A DNA stretch of 64,000 bases from Hymenopellis radicata (Eukaryota > Basidiomycota > Agaricomycetes > Agaricales > Physalacriaceae). The notes beneath the pieces were generated by a model, which saw only the letters and a list, made by a program, of their open reading frames with translations, was not told the origin of the DNA and did not search any database. Location of the stretch: assembly GCA_015501595.1 (NCBI GenBank), contig JADNRX010000244.1:1-64000 (forward strand), written 5' to 3'. The position numbers were made by a program, and so were the translations under genes. Below are positions 43,901 through 55,680 of the stretch, in pieces; positions within the stretch are counted from its first letter, which is position 1, and each line of letters opens with the position of its first letter.

Positions 43901-46900
43901 CTCTTTTCTTCTCACGTCGCAAAAACTTTACGATGAGCCGCGCGGCTGCCTGAAGGAGGACACCATATTCAGACGACACACCGTTTCCTGTCCTCACACA
44001 CACGCTGGGCCCCGATGATGCGAGCTAGTCGAGCGGCTTCCATCACGCAGAGGTGGTGGCGGCCATTTCACATGGAAGACACGGGGACGTACTAGCGCGT
44101 GAGAGAGGGATGCATTTGGGTGGGAAGATGTGAGGAGGAGGCTTACGCGCGCCTCTTCTGACCGCCCGACGTCGCCACCTTTTGAGGAGGAGACATACAC
44201 ACCGCCTTTTGGCTTTGACTGTTGTGGCCGTGGTACCTGTCCAGTACAATCCTGACCGGCTTACCGAGGAAGAGGAGGCGCGACTGCCTCTCGGCGCGGA
44301 TATTCAGAAACCATCGACAGCAATTAGTTGCCAACCATTAACAACTCTTTCTCGCTGTGTCATGCTCTCGCTCAATCTATCCGAACAGCGTCTAGGTATT
44401 TCCCACCCCGCAAGTACTTCCACTGTAAACTTATTGATGGCGTTCAGGCTGTCTCCCCGGAGTTGTCGCTCCAAAGTCTTCTTTCTCAAGCCTAGTTTGC
44501 TGCTGGCACGAGTAACTCAGCGGTTACTTGCTGTAAATGTGTTCTCACAACCTGCATTTTTAGCTCTTCCCCTTGTACACACTCAGAGGTGTTCTCTTTG
44601 CTCACTGGTGATTTGTTGCTGCGATTCTTGCATACCGAATGAGCAGGTTTGACGTAGCGGTTGAACGTGTGTTTGTGTTCGTAGCGGCTAGCCCAAGTTT
44701 TTTTTCCTGACCCACAGTCAACTGTGCGCGTAATACTGAGTGCTCCTCGTTAGAGCAAATGCCTTGAAGCACTTGAAGTTCCGGACGCGCCGTTTGTTTT
44801 CAGGCCACGATTCCTGGCAAGGCAAAAAGAAAACTGTACTGACGGCCCCAGATGAACGACATTTTACGATGGGCCGAGGCAGGTCGCACCGTTCAGAACG
44901 TGGAGGAAGCGACGAGGGATTACGTTGCTCGACAACCGGGCCCGATGAGAGAGAGTTGGAAGGTATGATGTCGAAGGAGCCGTAAGAACAAGGAGCAAGG
45001 CGGAGAAGAGCGTCTGGACGTCCCGCTAGGTGTGTTCGTTCCCCTAACCTCACCCACCAGCTTTGCGCAGCATTTTCCCCTTTATTTACCATATCCCCTG
45101 CGCAGAGGTCAAATGAAACTTGCGACTTGGAATTGACGCCTACTTGTATCCGCTCCCTTCCCCAGCGTGTGCTTCTATCGCGCTCGTGTTTCGAGGTCTG
45201 CGGAAAAAGGATTCCGGGATACGGAACTCTACTTGAATACTTACTATTCCAGCTACCTGCAGCGCTGTGGCTAACTGGCTACCTCGCTACATGCCTCTGC
45301 TAAGACTCCATGAAATTTTTGGTGACTCCTCAGCAGAAACGTACTAGGGACGGGTAGCTCACTTACTTATGAACAACTTTCTTTGAACTCGCGATTCCGA
45401 GTCTTCTGTCCGTACTATGTGGCGAGCCAGTTTGACATAACGGTTAAACTGGACATGGCTGTTAGGCTTACAGTTGTTCTTTTTGCTTGTCCTGGACCCG
45501 AAATCAATCCGCGTTGCAATCTCGTCGTCTCGTGCTGCAGAGTGGCGCCGGGTTCTTCTTCCGGTTGGAGTTTAAAGAGACTATTCCTAGCAAGGGTAAA
45601 AAAAACTCGAGTTGGCAGTCGCAATTTGCTACCTGTGCCGTTAGACCACGGGCGCTGCTAAGTATGATTCAAAAGATAACTGTGGGATGCCTACGGAATG
45701 CGCGCACCAGCGAGAGCGACTATGCAGCCATGAATCAAGCCTTGCAATAGTTATATGTGTTAGGAAGCTGAGAAGGAGAAGAACAAGTTGGGAGTCGTTT
45801 GCGACCTGAACGAAAGCGTGGGAGATCATTCCTGCGGAAAGCCGCTTCGAAAACATCAACTTATATGTGACGCACACGCCGACGCATATTATGACGTTAG
45901 CGTCGAGGTATCTAAATTTCTTACTTACCGCAACTCAGCTGACAAGCTTCCAGCTTCTGTGGCGAAGAGAGCGTGTTGTCTTCGCGTGGAATGCGCGCAT
46001 TGCAGTGGTGAGATGCCATGAAGCGTGAAAGCCGGCTTTGAACGGGAGGCATGGCAGTAGAGAGGATGGGGCGTGTTATGATTGAGTACGCATAACACAC
46101 GCCTGTACGAATTTCCAGGAAGAATTGAACGAAGGAGAAATGAAGAGGCTGCGAGACGTGAATTTGTTCATGTTTGGACATCCAGACCGCACTCCTAATG
46201 AACATCACCCGGGCGCGTTCGTCCTTCACGCCGCGTATAAGGCAGACGATGATACACCGAGGACGAAGTACACGTCTGTCAACGGACAACTCAGTGCACG
46301 TACTCAAACGATCGAGTGGCTGGCGGCAGAGGTGGTGTAGCGGTTACCTACTGCCATGGATCTTCCGAAAAATGCATTTTTAGGCTTCTGCTGGCTCTCT
46401 GCGAGGACAGATAATCCTTGCAAACAGAATCGGAGTGGAAAGGACGACTGTCATTGAGTCAACGCGGGGGGGCCTTCTGTCCTCGAACGCCGTTGGAGCT
46501 CCTCGTCATGCATTAGACATTCATATGTTCCCGTACGCGCTTCCTCACGCCCAGTCTTCGCCCCCGGGTTTCTTCATTCACAGCCTCCCGTCTGCCTTGT
46601 ATGGTGAAGGAATTGCGCGTATTGGAAGAAGAGCCAGCTTCAGTTCTACTGCGCAATATGGACTTCGCGCACGAGAGAGGAGGAGGCGGCGAGGCTTTCT
46701 ATGTGTCTCGCAGTCAGCGGCTATCAGCTCTTCTGACCGCCCCGTCTTCAACGATGTCGCGTCTGCTTGTGCACGGCACAGAACGCCCAGACTTGCTCTT
46801 GCGCTACACTTGATTCCTACTTGGCGAAGGGTGACTGGTGAAGCGGTTACCTATTGATAGGTGAATATTGTTTCCTCTTTTTGGGTTTAACGTCTGTGGT

Positions 46901-47860
46901 CGTGATACCTAATCCCAACCGACTCGCCGAGGACTCAGCCTGGAGGCGCGACTGCCTTCTTCATTGCCCGCGGATATTCAGAAACCCTTGACAGCGAATA
47001 ACGGTCCGACTCGTGCATTGTAACAATGTAAGAGTTTCCTTGCGCTCGCTATTAATCTTCTCTCCGGCGTCTCCGTCAGTTCTTCAACATATAAACTGAT
47101 CCGGGCTTTGCGCGCTCCCTGCGTCTTTGTCTAATCGAGCTCGTCGCTTCAAAGCCTTCTTTTTCAAGTTTGCTACTGGCACGAGTAACTCAGCGGTTAC
47201 TTGCTGTACCATCATATCGCGAGTAGGCCGATGCATTTTTGGCTCTTCCCTTGTACACACCCAGAGGTGTTTTCTTTGCTCCGTGATTTTTTCCGCGATG
47301 CTTTGTCCTCTCGACTTGAATGAATGAGCAGGTTTGACGTCGCCTCTGGACGGGCTGCTGCTTTTGTTGCTGGTGCTTTGATTTTTTCCTGATTCTGCGT
47401 TGCTGCACGGGGATCATCATTCTCAGAGTACTGAGTGCTCCTCATTGATTTCAAGTTCCATTAGAGCAATACCTGGTACTGGGAGGACACCAATGATGTT
47501 GGGAGACGATTCCCGGCAAGGCAAAAAAAAACTAGAGGGCCAGCTAGGCATCGGCAATTGCTACCTGTGCCGTTAGAGCACAGGTGCTGATAGGATTCAG
47601 TACTCAAGGCGAGTAATAGTATATGGGCGGAATTCTGCTTACGCTTTTCGTTTCGCTGATGCTACATTTACGATGGGCCGTGCCGCGGGAGGTCACAGTA
47701 TTCAGAAGCGGACTGGAAGACGGGGGAGGGAGTACGTTGCCGCGCTCGACAACTGACAACCGGGCACGATGATGCATTGGTAGAGAGAGCTGGAAGGTGG
47801 GATGGAGATCGTTGCCAGTGAAAGTTTGTGCAATAGTAGCCAGTCTAGCTTAACGGTTAT
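40957..47860 (+). repeat. Field of tRNA-head-like modules
   Basis: About 7 kb without a gene but with at least 16 modules. One family starts GGCGGCAGAGGTGGTGTAGCG plus GTTA and closes with CTGCC: about 40,957; 41,488; 42,345; 42,484; 43,279; 43,496; 46,320. About 55-70 bases later these have ATTTTTAGG then a TTCGGCTTCC-like string, and often GACATTATCGC. A second family has TTGACNTAACGGTTA: 42,814; 43,702; 44,648; 45,431; 47,840. A third has GAGTAACTCAGCGGTTACTTG: 44,509 and 47,177. Others are at 42,620, 44,021 and 46,830. The heads match the tRNA A box (TGGTGTAGCGG and variants), and the later string weakly resembles a B box. Reverse heads occur (GTTAGAGCA at 44,750, 47,463, 47,570). Confidence 0.72.
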
Positions 47861-48905
47861 ACTGATGCATGATGCCGGGGAGAGGAATTTTTAGTTCGTG
47901 CGAGCCTGGGCCTCAAGTCATTGTTTACTGTTCAAACGTTCAAGGGACAGTGGATGCCCGTTCCTGACTCAAAGGGCGACATTCAAATCGCATTCTGAGG
48001 CGATGTACATTTGAAGGGTACAAGTCCGAACTTGTCTTCTCCCCGTTATCTTGTGGTGTGTCTCCACACAGCTTTCACCGATTCACCCGCACCTCCTCCT
48101 AGCGATCCCCTCTCAATGGATGGATTGGGTATGCGAGCTAGAACCATGCACGTCTCTGAGTCTTCCAGCGGTCCTCAGTGTCTTAGGTACAGACAGCCCA
48201 ATGTCTCCCGAGCTCATATGGCCGACTGGCTATTTGCTCCATAGTTGTGATTCGCAAGTACATTTTTTCTGCTACCTAAGCCTTTGCGCTTCATCCGGCT
48301 TTGCAGTGAACAGTGGCCAACTCTAATGGGGGTTTCGACTCGGAAGAACGTGGGAAGAGGAGCTCCAAGCTCGCCTTTCTCGAGTCCAGCATATCTACCG
48401 GTAGACAAGATTCGGGCGCAAGTTATTTTGGGGCCTGCGACTCGGACAATGACCACTGGCAGCACTGAACGGCCGGTCCTAAAACGAGAATGGATATTAA
48501 CCCTGAAAGACATTAACAATTTTGCTACCCTCCCCGTACTCAGACTTGCCATGACTCCTGACGAAAGTTCATTTGAACTCTCATCACAAGGGAAGGCTGG
48601 ATACCCTGGACCCAGAGCCGCCATTTTCGACGTGTTTTGGACTGGCTTGGCACCCGCTCCGCGTGCACGCTTAGAACTCAGTGCATTCTGTAGCGGCATC
48701 TTCACAATACTGGCGTCCCCCAGCAACCGGGAACGCGTCATTCCCCCCTCACCCCGAGCGCGTGAAGTTTTTTGGCGGCTGCCGCCACAAACGATGACAA
48801 TCGTGCCAACCTCAATACATGAAGTCTAGAGGAGAAGTCCGACCGACGCAGTGAGACGTACATGAAGCTCACAACCAACATGTACGACGCGTAAATCACT
48901 CCTAG
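47861..48905. other. No supported gene
   Basis: Overlapping frames of 181 codons (48,284-48,829, plus) and 175 codons (48,214-48,741, minus) cover the same bases. I recognise neither, so at most one is real. No other signal is seen. Confidence 0.35.
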
Positions 48906-49400
48906 TCAGGCGATACAGCCGGGCCTATAGGACGCAAGCCAGAGCATCATTCTCCACCTCGTCTTCGTGTTGTCGTTGTGTTTCAGAGCTCGGATCAGCT
49001 TTCTGTAAGGTTTTGGTGTGCCAGGGATGACAATGACATCACCCGTATCGTACGAGTCGTCAAAGAAGACGGACGTATACGGCCAGCCGATAAGTTCGAT
49101 ACCTGCGATGGAATGGGGGAGTGTATCCCGCGGTGAGCAAAGGAGCTTGGCGAGCTCACTAGCATTGGCCGGGCAGGATACGACGAGCGTGAGAGATGGA
49201 AGGTAATGCCGACTGGTGTGGGTCCAAGTGGTGTGGACGAGTGCGCACGATAGAAGAGCGGCCTTGTCGTAGACCAGATAGGAAATGATAAGGTCGACTA
49301 GCTCTTGGGGTACACGCTCGAATGAGCCGGTCGTAGTATGTAGCCGGGGCTGTGGCTGGGTCCGCTTGGTGAACATGTTGCCGATGGTTTTAAAGATCAT
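48906..49400 (-). CDS. Short F-box protein
   Basis: A single exon of 164 codons: MIFKTIGNMFTKRTQPQP, then the F-box FERVPQELVDLIISYLVYD and ALLSCALVHTTW, then LASYRPGCIA at the end. Agaricomycete F-box proteins of this type usually run several hundred residues with leucine-rich repeats, so this one is short and may be truncated. Part of its DNA is duplicated at 49,590-49,815. Confidence 0.6.
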   Translation of the reverse strand: MIFKTIGNMFTKRTQPQPRLHTTTGSFERVPQELVDLIISYLVYDKAALLSCALVHTTWTHTSRHYLPSLTLVVSCPANASELAKLLCSPRDTLPHSIAGIELIGWPYTSVFFDDSYDTGDVIVIPGTPKPYRKLIRALKHNDNTKTRWRMMLWLASYRPGCIA

Positions 49401-49589
49401 GATGGTTACAGACAGAGGACAGAAGGTGGCTGTGCATCTCGACAGGACCTAAACCAGATCTTCGCGGCTGCGACCCTTTATTCACCATAACCTGCGATGC
49501 TCTCCAAAGGAAACGACCCCGGTCTCTCTGCATCGACTACAGCGCAACTTCTGATGCACTTTCCGACCTGCAGGACCAACAGTGCCAAT

Positions 49590-49815
49590 ACGAACGTGAA
49601 GCTCACGACCAACATCCGCAAATCACTCCGAGTCAGGCCTGATGCGCAAACACCTGGGCCTGAAGGAAGAAAGGCTAAGCATCATTCTCCACCTCTTCCT
49701 CGTGCTGTCGTTGCGTTTCAGAGCTTCTCTATACAGCCGTGGTGTACCGGTTTGAAAGATCATGATGATTACAGACAGAGGACAGTCGGTGGATGTGCAC
49801 TTCTACTGAGCGTAA
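49590..49815. pseudogene. Remnant of a tandem copy of the F-box gene
   Basis: Bases 49,600-49,725 match 48,857-48,990 (shared atcattctccacctc and gttgcgtttcagagct types of strings) and 49,760-49,810 match 49,393-49,440. The central coding part is missing. It reads as a second copy collapsed by an internal deletion. Confidence 0.65.
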
Positions 49816-49836
49816 GTTTCGTAGGCCACATGAGAA

Positions 49837-50288
49837 TCAAAGCCCTTTTCCATCAACTTTCTTCAGTGTCAAGGAATTGAGGTCGACATCGTCAAAAGTC
49901 CGAACCTGTTACACCAAAGCTTCAGTAAACCCCGGTTCATTGGTGAACTGACGACCCAGCTCACGTTGATCCCTTTCATGCACTCGAAGGCCCCGGGCAG
50001 CATAGATGTCCCGAAAATACTCGTGCCACACTTGGGGCAAAAGTCATGTACGAGTCGGCCTTGGCCAAAGGTGTAAGACTGAAATGAAGATCCATCGTGA
50101 GTAAACCAAGAAAAGCAGAACTTGATGGCATCATCCTTGAGATAGACGAAGAGGTAGCTGTTGCGTGCGCAGATGGAGCAGTTGCAGCTGATAACGTCGT
50201 GCCCGCTCTCAAGAGGGGGCGAGATGTTCGCAGAGAAGCTGATCTTGCCGCAATGGCAGCTGCCCTTGTAAGTCGCGGAGGATGACAT
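49837..50288 (-). CDS. GFA/CENP-V-like zinc-binding protein
   Basis: The family is named for glutathione-dependent formaldehyde-activating enzyme; most fungal members have no proven substrate. The start is MSSSATYKGSCHCGKISF with the CxC ligand pair, then CNCSICARNSYLFVY (CxC..C), YTFGQGRLVHDFCPKCGTSIFG (CxxC), and KGIN. After an intron at about 49,910-49,965 comes VRTFDDVDLNSLTLKKVDGK ending GL. About 130 residues is normal for the family. The middle stretch FCFSWFTHDGSSFQ may be an unspliced 45-base intron, since it is in frame either way. Confidence 0.83.
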
Positions 50289-52469
50289 TGGGTGTTAAAG
50301 TCGGGGGACGTTGACAGTACCAAGTTCTGAGTCCAGAATGGGTATGTCTCGTACCAGTCCCAATGTCCGGCTGAAAGAAGTTAGGTGTATGAACGTTCCC
50401 AGCATAGTTGAGCACTTGTAGAGCAGGTGCAGAAGTCGTCTCAGTTGATTGTCGGGACCAAGTCGGAGCACAGGCCAGGAACGCCGGATTCAAGCACGTG
50501 GCACCCTCAACTCTTTCCACGTCCACGTCCACTGCCATGTCAACGAATCGACGACCTTCGAGCGACCGTAATCTTTAAATCAGGATGCATCGTCACCGAC
50601 GCGGAAATGGGTTTGGTACCCACTCCTTTCTCACTCCGGCCTCCTGCTGACTTGTGGACAACTCGGACAGCACACGACTATTTCTCTTTCAATCGCTCCT
50701 GGCCTCACGCAGCTTAGCGCCGTGCTCCCTTACCAGACGTTGGTGGTCTTGTTTTCAGCTCGACGATCTCTCATTGACGTGGACGCGGAGCGAGGACTCA
50801 AGTCTCGCAGAATATAATCAAAGAGAATTAATGGCACCTTCCGCCCTAAAGAGTCGGTAACGTATCTCTCGCCGTTTGTAGGCACGATATTCTTCAAGAT
50901 GTCGCTGAGCTTTTTTTCTCCTTGTTCTCACCGTTGAACAGGCCTTCCCGTTCTATTCTTTCTCCGCTATGTGGTAATAACAGAGAGATGTTCCCCAGCC
51001 ACAAATGTCTGCGTTGATCACCTTACTAACCTTCGCTCGATATATCCCTTTTTCGGGGCTGCTAGACTCTATTCAAGTCTTTCGTCGATATTCAGCAGTT
51101 GTCCGCCGAGCGCATCGGCTTCTTGAGGAAGCTTCCCTGGACCGTAGGAGAGATGGCATGGCCACGATGCCTTCATGCGGAACAATGGAAGTCGGTCTTT
51201 CATTTCAAGTTCGTCTGCACATGAGACCAATCTCCCAGATAGTCTACCGAGACTGTAAAGTGTCCCGTTCTTCTCGGCCCTCAAGTCTCGCTAACAAAGG
51301 TCGTAGTGCCATTTCCTTGGTCATCTGCTACTTGCCTTTCCGGGGGCCGTCTCGTCTTGCGCTAGACGAATGCTCGCGGACGAACATGCATGGAATCAAA
51401 TCGGAGTTCGACGTCTCCCACCACAAGAGGCTTAACTGATAATCACGACCGCGTGATCTGGTACCGGAGACTTGTGTGTAAACCCAACTCTCTGTATCCG
51501 TTCTGAGGAACACGAGGACGTTAGTAATATCAATCATCAGACTTCATGGGTTCAGACCAAGGTGAACGACAGTTGATCCGCGGTAAAGTCTCGATGTCCG
51601 GTGTCCACATCTTCTATGGTCAACAGTATCGCGCTAGGCATTCATCCGTTCCTCGACATTTACTATTAGGGACGCCCGCCCGTGCCGACTGTTATCAGTG
51701 ATCTCGCGTCTCTGAGAATCAGAAACCAATGCTTGATCCAGTTCGTTATAGTGAATCGATAGCACCGATTTCAAGTCTGGACTCTGGAAGTACGGTTATT
51801 CCACCCCAACTTAACTCATGTTTAGTGCTATCAGCGGTCTTGCGGCCGCAGGGGGCTACTGGCGTCTTAATTCCGACCCAGCACATCCATCATCAACTAA
51901 GGAGGCGTATGGAGCCGCCGAGATGGCCAACTTGTCGCGCGCAAACCGTGGATGAAACGGTCCGGGCGTTCTAGGTGGAAGATCGCGTCAAGAGTAGATG
52001 CACAACGGACACGCTCAAGCTCGTGGGCAGCGATGGGTGGAGTCGTAATATGCTCATCGGTTTGATCCAACACGTGCATTTTATCGAGCGGGTGTTAGAA
52101 TGTGCTGATTCGGATTTCCAGTTTGGATTAGAAACGGAGGTCGTGAGACGCATCTTTTGGAGAACTAGGGTGATTGCGCGCGAACTAAAGTGGCCTATGG
52201 GTGGTATTAATCTTAGCTCGCAATATCCATGTACGTGTCGGTTCAAGTGGCGTTAACTATTTTTTTACGAAGGTCGTTTGCATAGTAAAGCTGGGTGGTC
52301 TTCGTACTCGCGGCATACCATAAGCCGCAGACGCTTGAACGTGGTACCATTATGCGAACACGTCGGAAGGAACTTGGAGGATGAAAACGAAATGGAAGTG
52401 ATATCTTAAAAGATGATCAAGGACAGGAACATTTTGAATGGAAAAATCCGAGGCACGACAACTCTCGTA
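50289..52469. other. Long gene-poor interval
   Basis: The longest frame, 51,005-51,439 (plus, 144 codons), has no recognised motif and is overlapped by open minus-strand frames. I see no repeat or RNA gene. Confidence 0.35.
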
Positions 52470-52965
52470 AGATTAGTTATTGTAGAATAACTAAAATTGG
52501 TCCTAATAACTTAAATTAGTGTTCAACTCGACGAAATACGCTCATCAATAACTGGAGTTGGCAAAATGCAGGTTCAATAACTGAAATGGGGAGTGCCGTG
52601 CCGCTCCTGCTTGGGGACCATGGCCGCCGGAGTGCGCTCTAGCGTGGCGCATCAACCCGCCTCTTTGATGTAGAGTTGACTGCTGTGTGCGAAGGTTTTG
52701 TCTAAGACTTGTTGGGGAGGCGGTTTCAGGACCCCGAGGAGTGCAAGGCAAGGGAATGGATGTGACTGAAGTGTCCACATTCACCACGAAGGCTCCGTGG
52801 ACAAGGGGACTGAGTATGTTACATTTGATCACCCAATCTACAGAGGCGGCGGCAGTTCTGGAAATACGCGCACACATCGGTGGCAGTGCCATGGAGGGCT
52901 GTCTCGCTGATTTCAGTTATTCGCCCAAATTTAGTTATTACAGCTATAACTTAGTCTCTTTAAAC
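52470..52965. mobile_element. AT-rich inverted-repeat element
   Basis: The left side (from 52,474: gattagttattgtagaa, then taactaaa) is mirrored by the right side (to about 52,960: gttatagctgtaataact in reverse, then taaatttggg). Several ataactgaaa-type strings repeat inside both ends. The length is about 490 bases with no protein. Exact edges and target duplication are unclear. Confidence 0.5.
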
Positions 52966-52969
52966 AGAC

Positions 52970-53022
52970 GTTCTATACACGATCGATTTCGGTAGTGTGA
53001 GGTGCGATCGATGTGTATAGAG
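52970..53022. repeat. Small hairpin
   Basis: The arms tatacacgatcgat and atcgatgtgtata face each other over about 20 bases, between two inverted-repeat elements. Confidence 0.45.
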
Positions 53023-53030
53023 TCTGTCGA

Positions 53031-54052
53031 TTAAGGTGGGGTCTGTACCGTTATTGGGTTTATTACATAAGTTACCCGGTGCCGCGTCCTCCACCATTTC
53101 CCTTGCGCGTCGCCATACTCTTCAGCGAGCTGACACCGCTGCACAAACTCATCACCAGCGCTGCCCTGGAGCTACAGCCACGGTTACTGCACTATGAAGA
53201 TGCTCGCATACGGCTCCGCAGGACCGCGCAGGACTCGGCGCACGATGACGAATCGGCAGCAGTCCGAAAAGTACCACTCTTTTACTGCCATGGACGACGA
53301 GCGCAGTGCCCGCAGAAGTGCGTCGGTGGACACGACGTCCCGGCAGGACCATATACGAGCATGGAAGATGTCCTGGCAACTGGACTAGGACCAATGACGC
53401 GATATAGCGGTGCAACAATTTCCCGAGCGACGACGCTGAGAGTACTAGTAGCATTCGCAGATGCGCGTTGGATGGCTTGACTGTAGGCGGGATTGGGTCG
53501 TGGTTGTGAATGGGACATCACGTATGATACTAGATGACTCCATACTATTCCATCGTGCGTCTCTCTCTCTCTCTGCCACTCTGCTTGCTCCGTTGCTTTG
53601 GGCGCGGAAATTCTTACCGGTGGCCATCACCGCGAAGGGACGTCCTTTTTCGAGCCCACGGAATCTACTCCTGTTGATCTCCTCCAGAATCACCTAGCGC
53701 CTCCTACTCCTGCTGTTACCACTGCTTTCTATTCCGTATCCATAACGGAGTACTCATGCAACTGTGCCCAGGCCCCATACGCGCCATCGTCGCGCCGCCA
53801 GCGCGTCACGTCTACGTTTGGAGACGCCATAGATGATGGCAGGTAAATGGTTGGGCTGCGAGGGATGGGACATAGCTCTAGTTTTCTTTCTACCGACATT
53901 ATCTGGACAATACAATTTTTTCTTCCTGCTCTATCGATGTGTGCGCGCTGCTTGAGCCTTGCTCTGGCGTCGCTCTATTACTTTTCGGCCGTCTGAGTGA
54001 GCTTACGTAGTTGACCAAAATAACTTCAATCACGGTACATACCCCACCTTAA
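53031..54052. mobile_element. TTAA-flanked inverted-repeat element
   Basis: The ends TTAAGGTGGGGTCTGTACCG (53,031) and the reverse complement of 54,033-54,052 match with one mismatch; the similarity continues about ten bases more. Both outermost tetramers are TTAA, as in piggyBac-type target sites. Inner frames (53,013-53,480 and 53,461-53,697) resemble no transposase. It is probably non-autonomous. Confidence 0.6.
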
Positions 54053-54259
54053 ACACTAGACTAGCTATAACTAATCTTACGATAGTTGTATATAAGTACT
54101 CGAAAAATCCTCAACCCGGTGCGGGATGCCAGCCTTTGCCAGGGTTACGCACCGAGAGTCTCTGCATCTAGTAGGTCCAGAGAATGCAAGCTCGACAAAA
54201 GGAGGGTGCAAAAGGGTTTTACAGACATGACACCATTTGAGGAAAGTCCCAATTTTCTC

Positions 54260-54267
54260 TATATAAG
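54260..54267 (+). promoter_or_regulatory. TATA box
   Basis: TATATAAG lies 61 bases before the ATG at 54,328 of the interrupted secreted-protein gene. Confidence 0.55.
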
Positions 54268-54405
54268 CCAACTGAACAAGCCAGAATCCTCAGACTGCAG
54301 TCCACCAGCCTCTTTCGCATAAACAACATGTTCAAGCTCACCGCCACATTCTTCGCTCTGCTCACGACCACCGCCTTGGCGATGTCCGTCGTAAACCGTG
54401 CGGAG

Positions 54406-55228
54406 TAGGGCTTGGTTTACTGTACGGTTTCGACCGCAAGTTCGCATAACGCGTCACGCGGGCCTGGGAACTGAACTTAGCTTAAAACATAACACATCAC
54501 GGACCTCAAATTCAGGGTCACATCGCCCAAAACGGCAAAAATTTCGCTCCCGCCTACGGCGGGACGTCCAAATATAGTAATTTAGACCCTTGTGCCTGGT
54601 TACGAACTTGTTCCATATAAGTTCGTAGCATAACACGTCACAGGCCGCGAACCTACGGTCGAAACCGTACAGTATAATAGATTCAAGGATTGAAAACGGT
54701 TTACAACTTTTTTCTCAAAATACAGGTGTTTCTAACGCGGTTTTTAACTCGCGGCCGAGATGCCCGAAGCGGTCCACGTGACACAAAAATTTCGCTTCTC
54801 GAGTGGCCATAAACTCCTCTTGTGCCATTATTTTCACCTCCAGTAAGCATATACTCCAGTATCAAGTGTAAATAGAGTCTGAATGGCAATGTGTTGTGCA
54901 TATGAGAGCTGTTCATGCAATGGCGGGTGAGTTGCGGATTGCTGGGATTGCTGGGAACCCTCAAGTACTCGGTAAATCTGACCAAAGTGCTCCGGGATGT
55001 TCTTACTGAACTGAGGATATCGGGTATACTAGAAAAATCTCCAACCAGACTTATGTTCAGCCTTCCGCAAGGCGCGATTGCGACGCGTCGGGAGGCAGGA
55101 ACATCACGTGTGCTGACATAATTGAAAACATTAAAAACAGGGGGGTCCAGCAGTTGGTCAGTTTATATCGTTTAAAACAGGCTGTTTTAAACGTTGTTTG
55201 CAAACATCTCCTTACTAACCAAGCCCTA
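54406..55228 (+). mobile_element. hAT-like MITE 'E', copy 1
   Basis: The ends are TAGGGCTTGGTT and its reverse complement. The flanks GTGCGGAG (54,398-54,405) and GTGTGGAG (55,229-55,236) form an 8-bp target duplication with one mismatch. The length is 823 bases, of which 253 (plus TA) belong to a nested element. It is inverted relative to copy 2 (57,809-59,167). No transposase is encoded. The 8-bp duplication is the hAT hallmark. Confidence 0.88.
54420..54672. mobile_element. TA-target MITE 'C', copy 1, nested
   Basis: 253 bases with ends CTGTACGGTTTCGACCG, flanked by TA on both sides. The uninterrupted sequence (ggtttataatag) is present in E copy 2 near 59,145, which is direct empty-site proof. 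A second copy of identical length lies at 57,516. The TA target suggests Tc1/mariner-type mobilisation. Confidence 0.9.
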
Positions 55229-55680
55229 GTGTGGAGAGCATCTCTCCCATCGCTTCGAACTCCGGCATCGAGCCCGGTCCCGATGCCATCACCATCTTCA
55301 GGACGTGCACCGATATCAACTTCGGGGGGTTCTGCGTCGTCTGGGTCTCGGACGTCTTGCCCTCCGGATGCGGTAGCCTAAGTGCTGCCGGACAACAAGA
55401 CTCCGTCTCGAGCGCCTCGACTCCTGCGGGCATCGCGTGTACCCTGTTCGAGTAAGCAATTTGTGCTACCAGCATGCATATAATGAATGGTCGTTGACTT
55501 CTACGCTCAGAGACGCGGGATGCTCGGGAAGAACTCAGCTTGTCGTTGGAACCATCAACGACTTGAGGACCGTCGGGTTCCAGGACACCGCGACGTCTTT
55601 CAACTGCCGTTCCACTTGAACGGAAGTTATGCTCAGCGACATTGAAGGTGATATATTTCTCCAGAACAAAGCATGATATA

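Larger units (their letters stand above)
54328..55619 (+). pseudogene. Secreted cysteine-rich protein gene split by a transposon
   Basis: Exon 1 starts MFKLTATFFALLTTTALA, a clear signal peptide, then MSVVNRAE. A transposon (54,406-55,228) follows at once. After it the frame continues SISPIASNSGIEPGPDA, FRTCTDINFGGFCVVW, LPSGCGSLS, GIACTLFE, then over an intron at 55,450 DAGCSGRTQLVVG to DTATSFNCRST. Removing the element and one copy of its 8-bp duplication restores an uninterrupted frame, ..NRAE-SISP... Six Cys and the CTDINFGGFC / CTLFEDAGCSG pattern resemble small secreted beta/gamma-crystallin-like proteins; I hold that loosely. As it stands the product stops within the element, because TAG is its first codon. 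Confidence 0.83.

Noticed and set aside
40957..47860. True tRNA genes
   Set aside because: Heads match A boxes but I found no full cloverleaf with acceptor pairing, anticodon arm and TTCGA arm.
48214..48829. Two overlapping opposite-strand frames of 175 and 181 codons
   Set aside because: Both are open over the same bases, neither has a recognisable domain, and chance frames of this size are common in this GC-balanced DNA.
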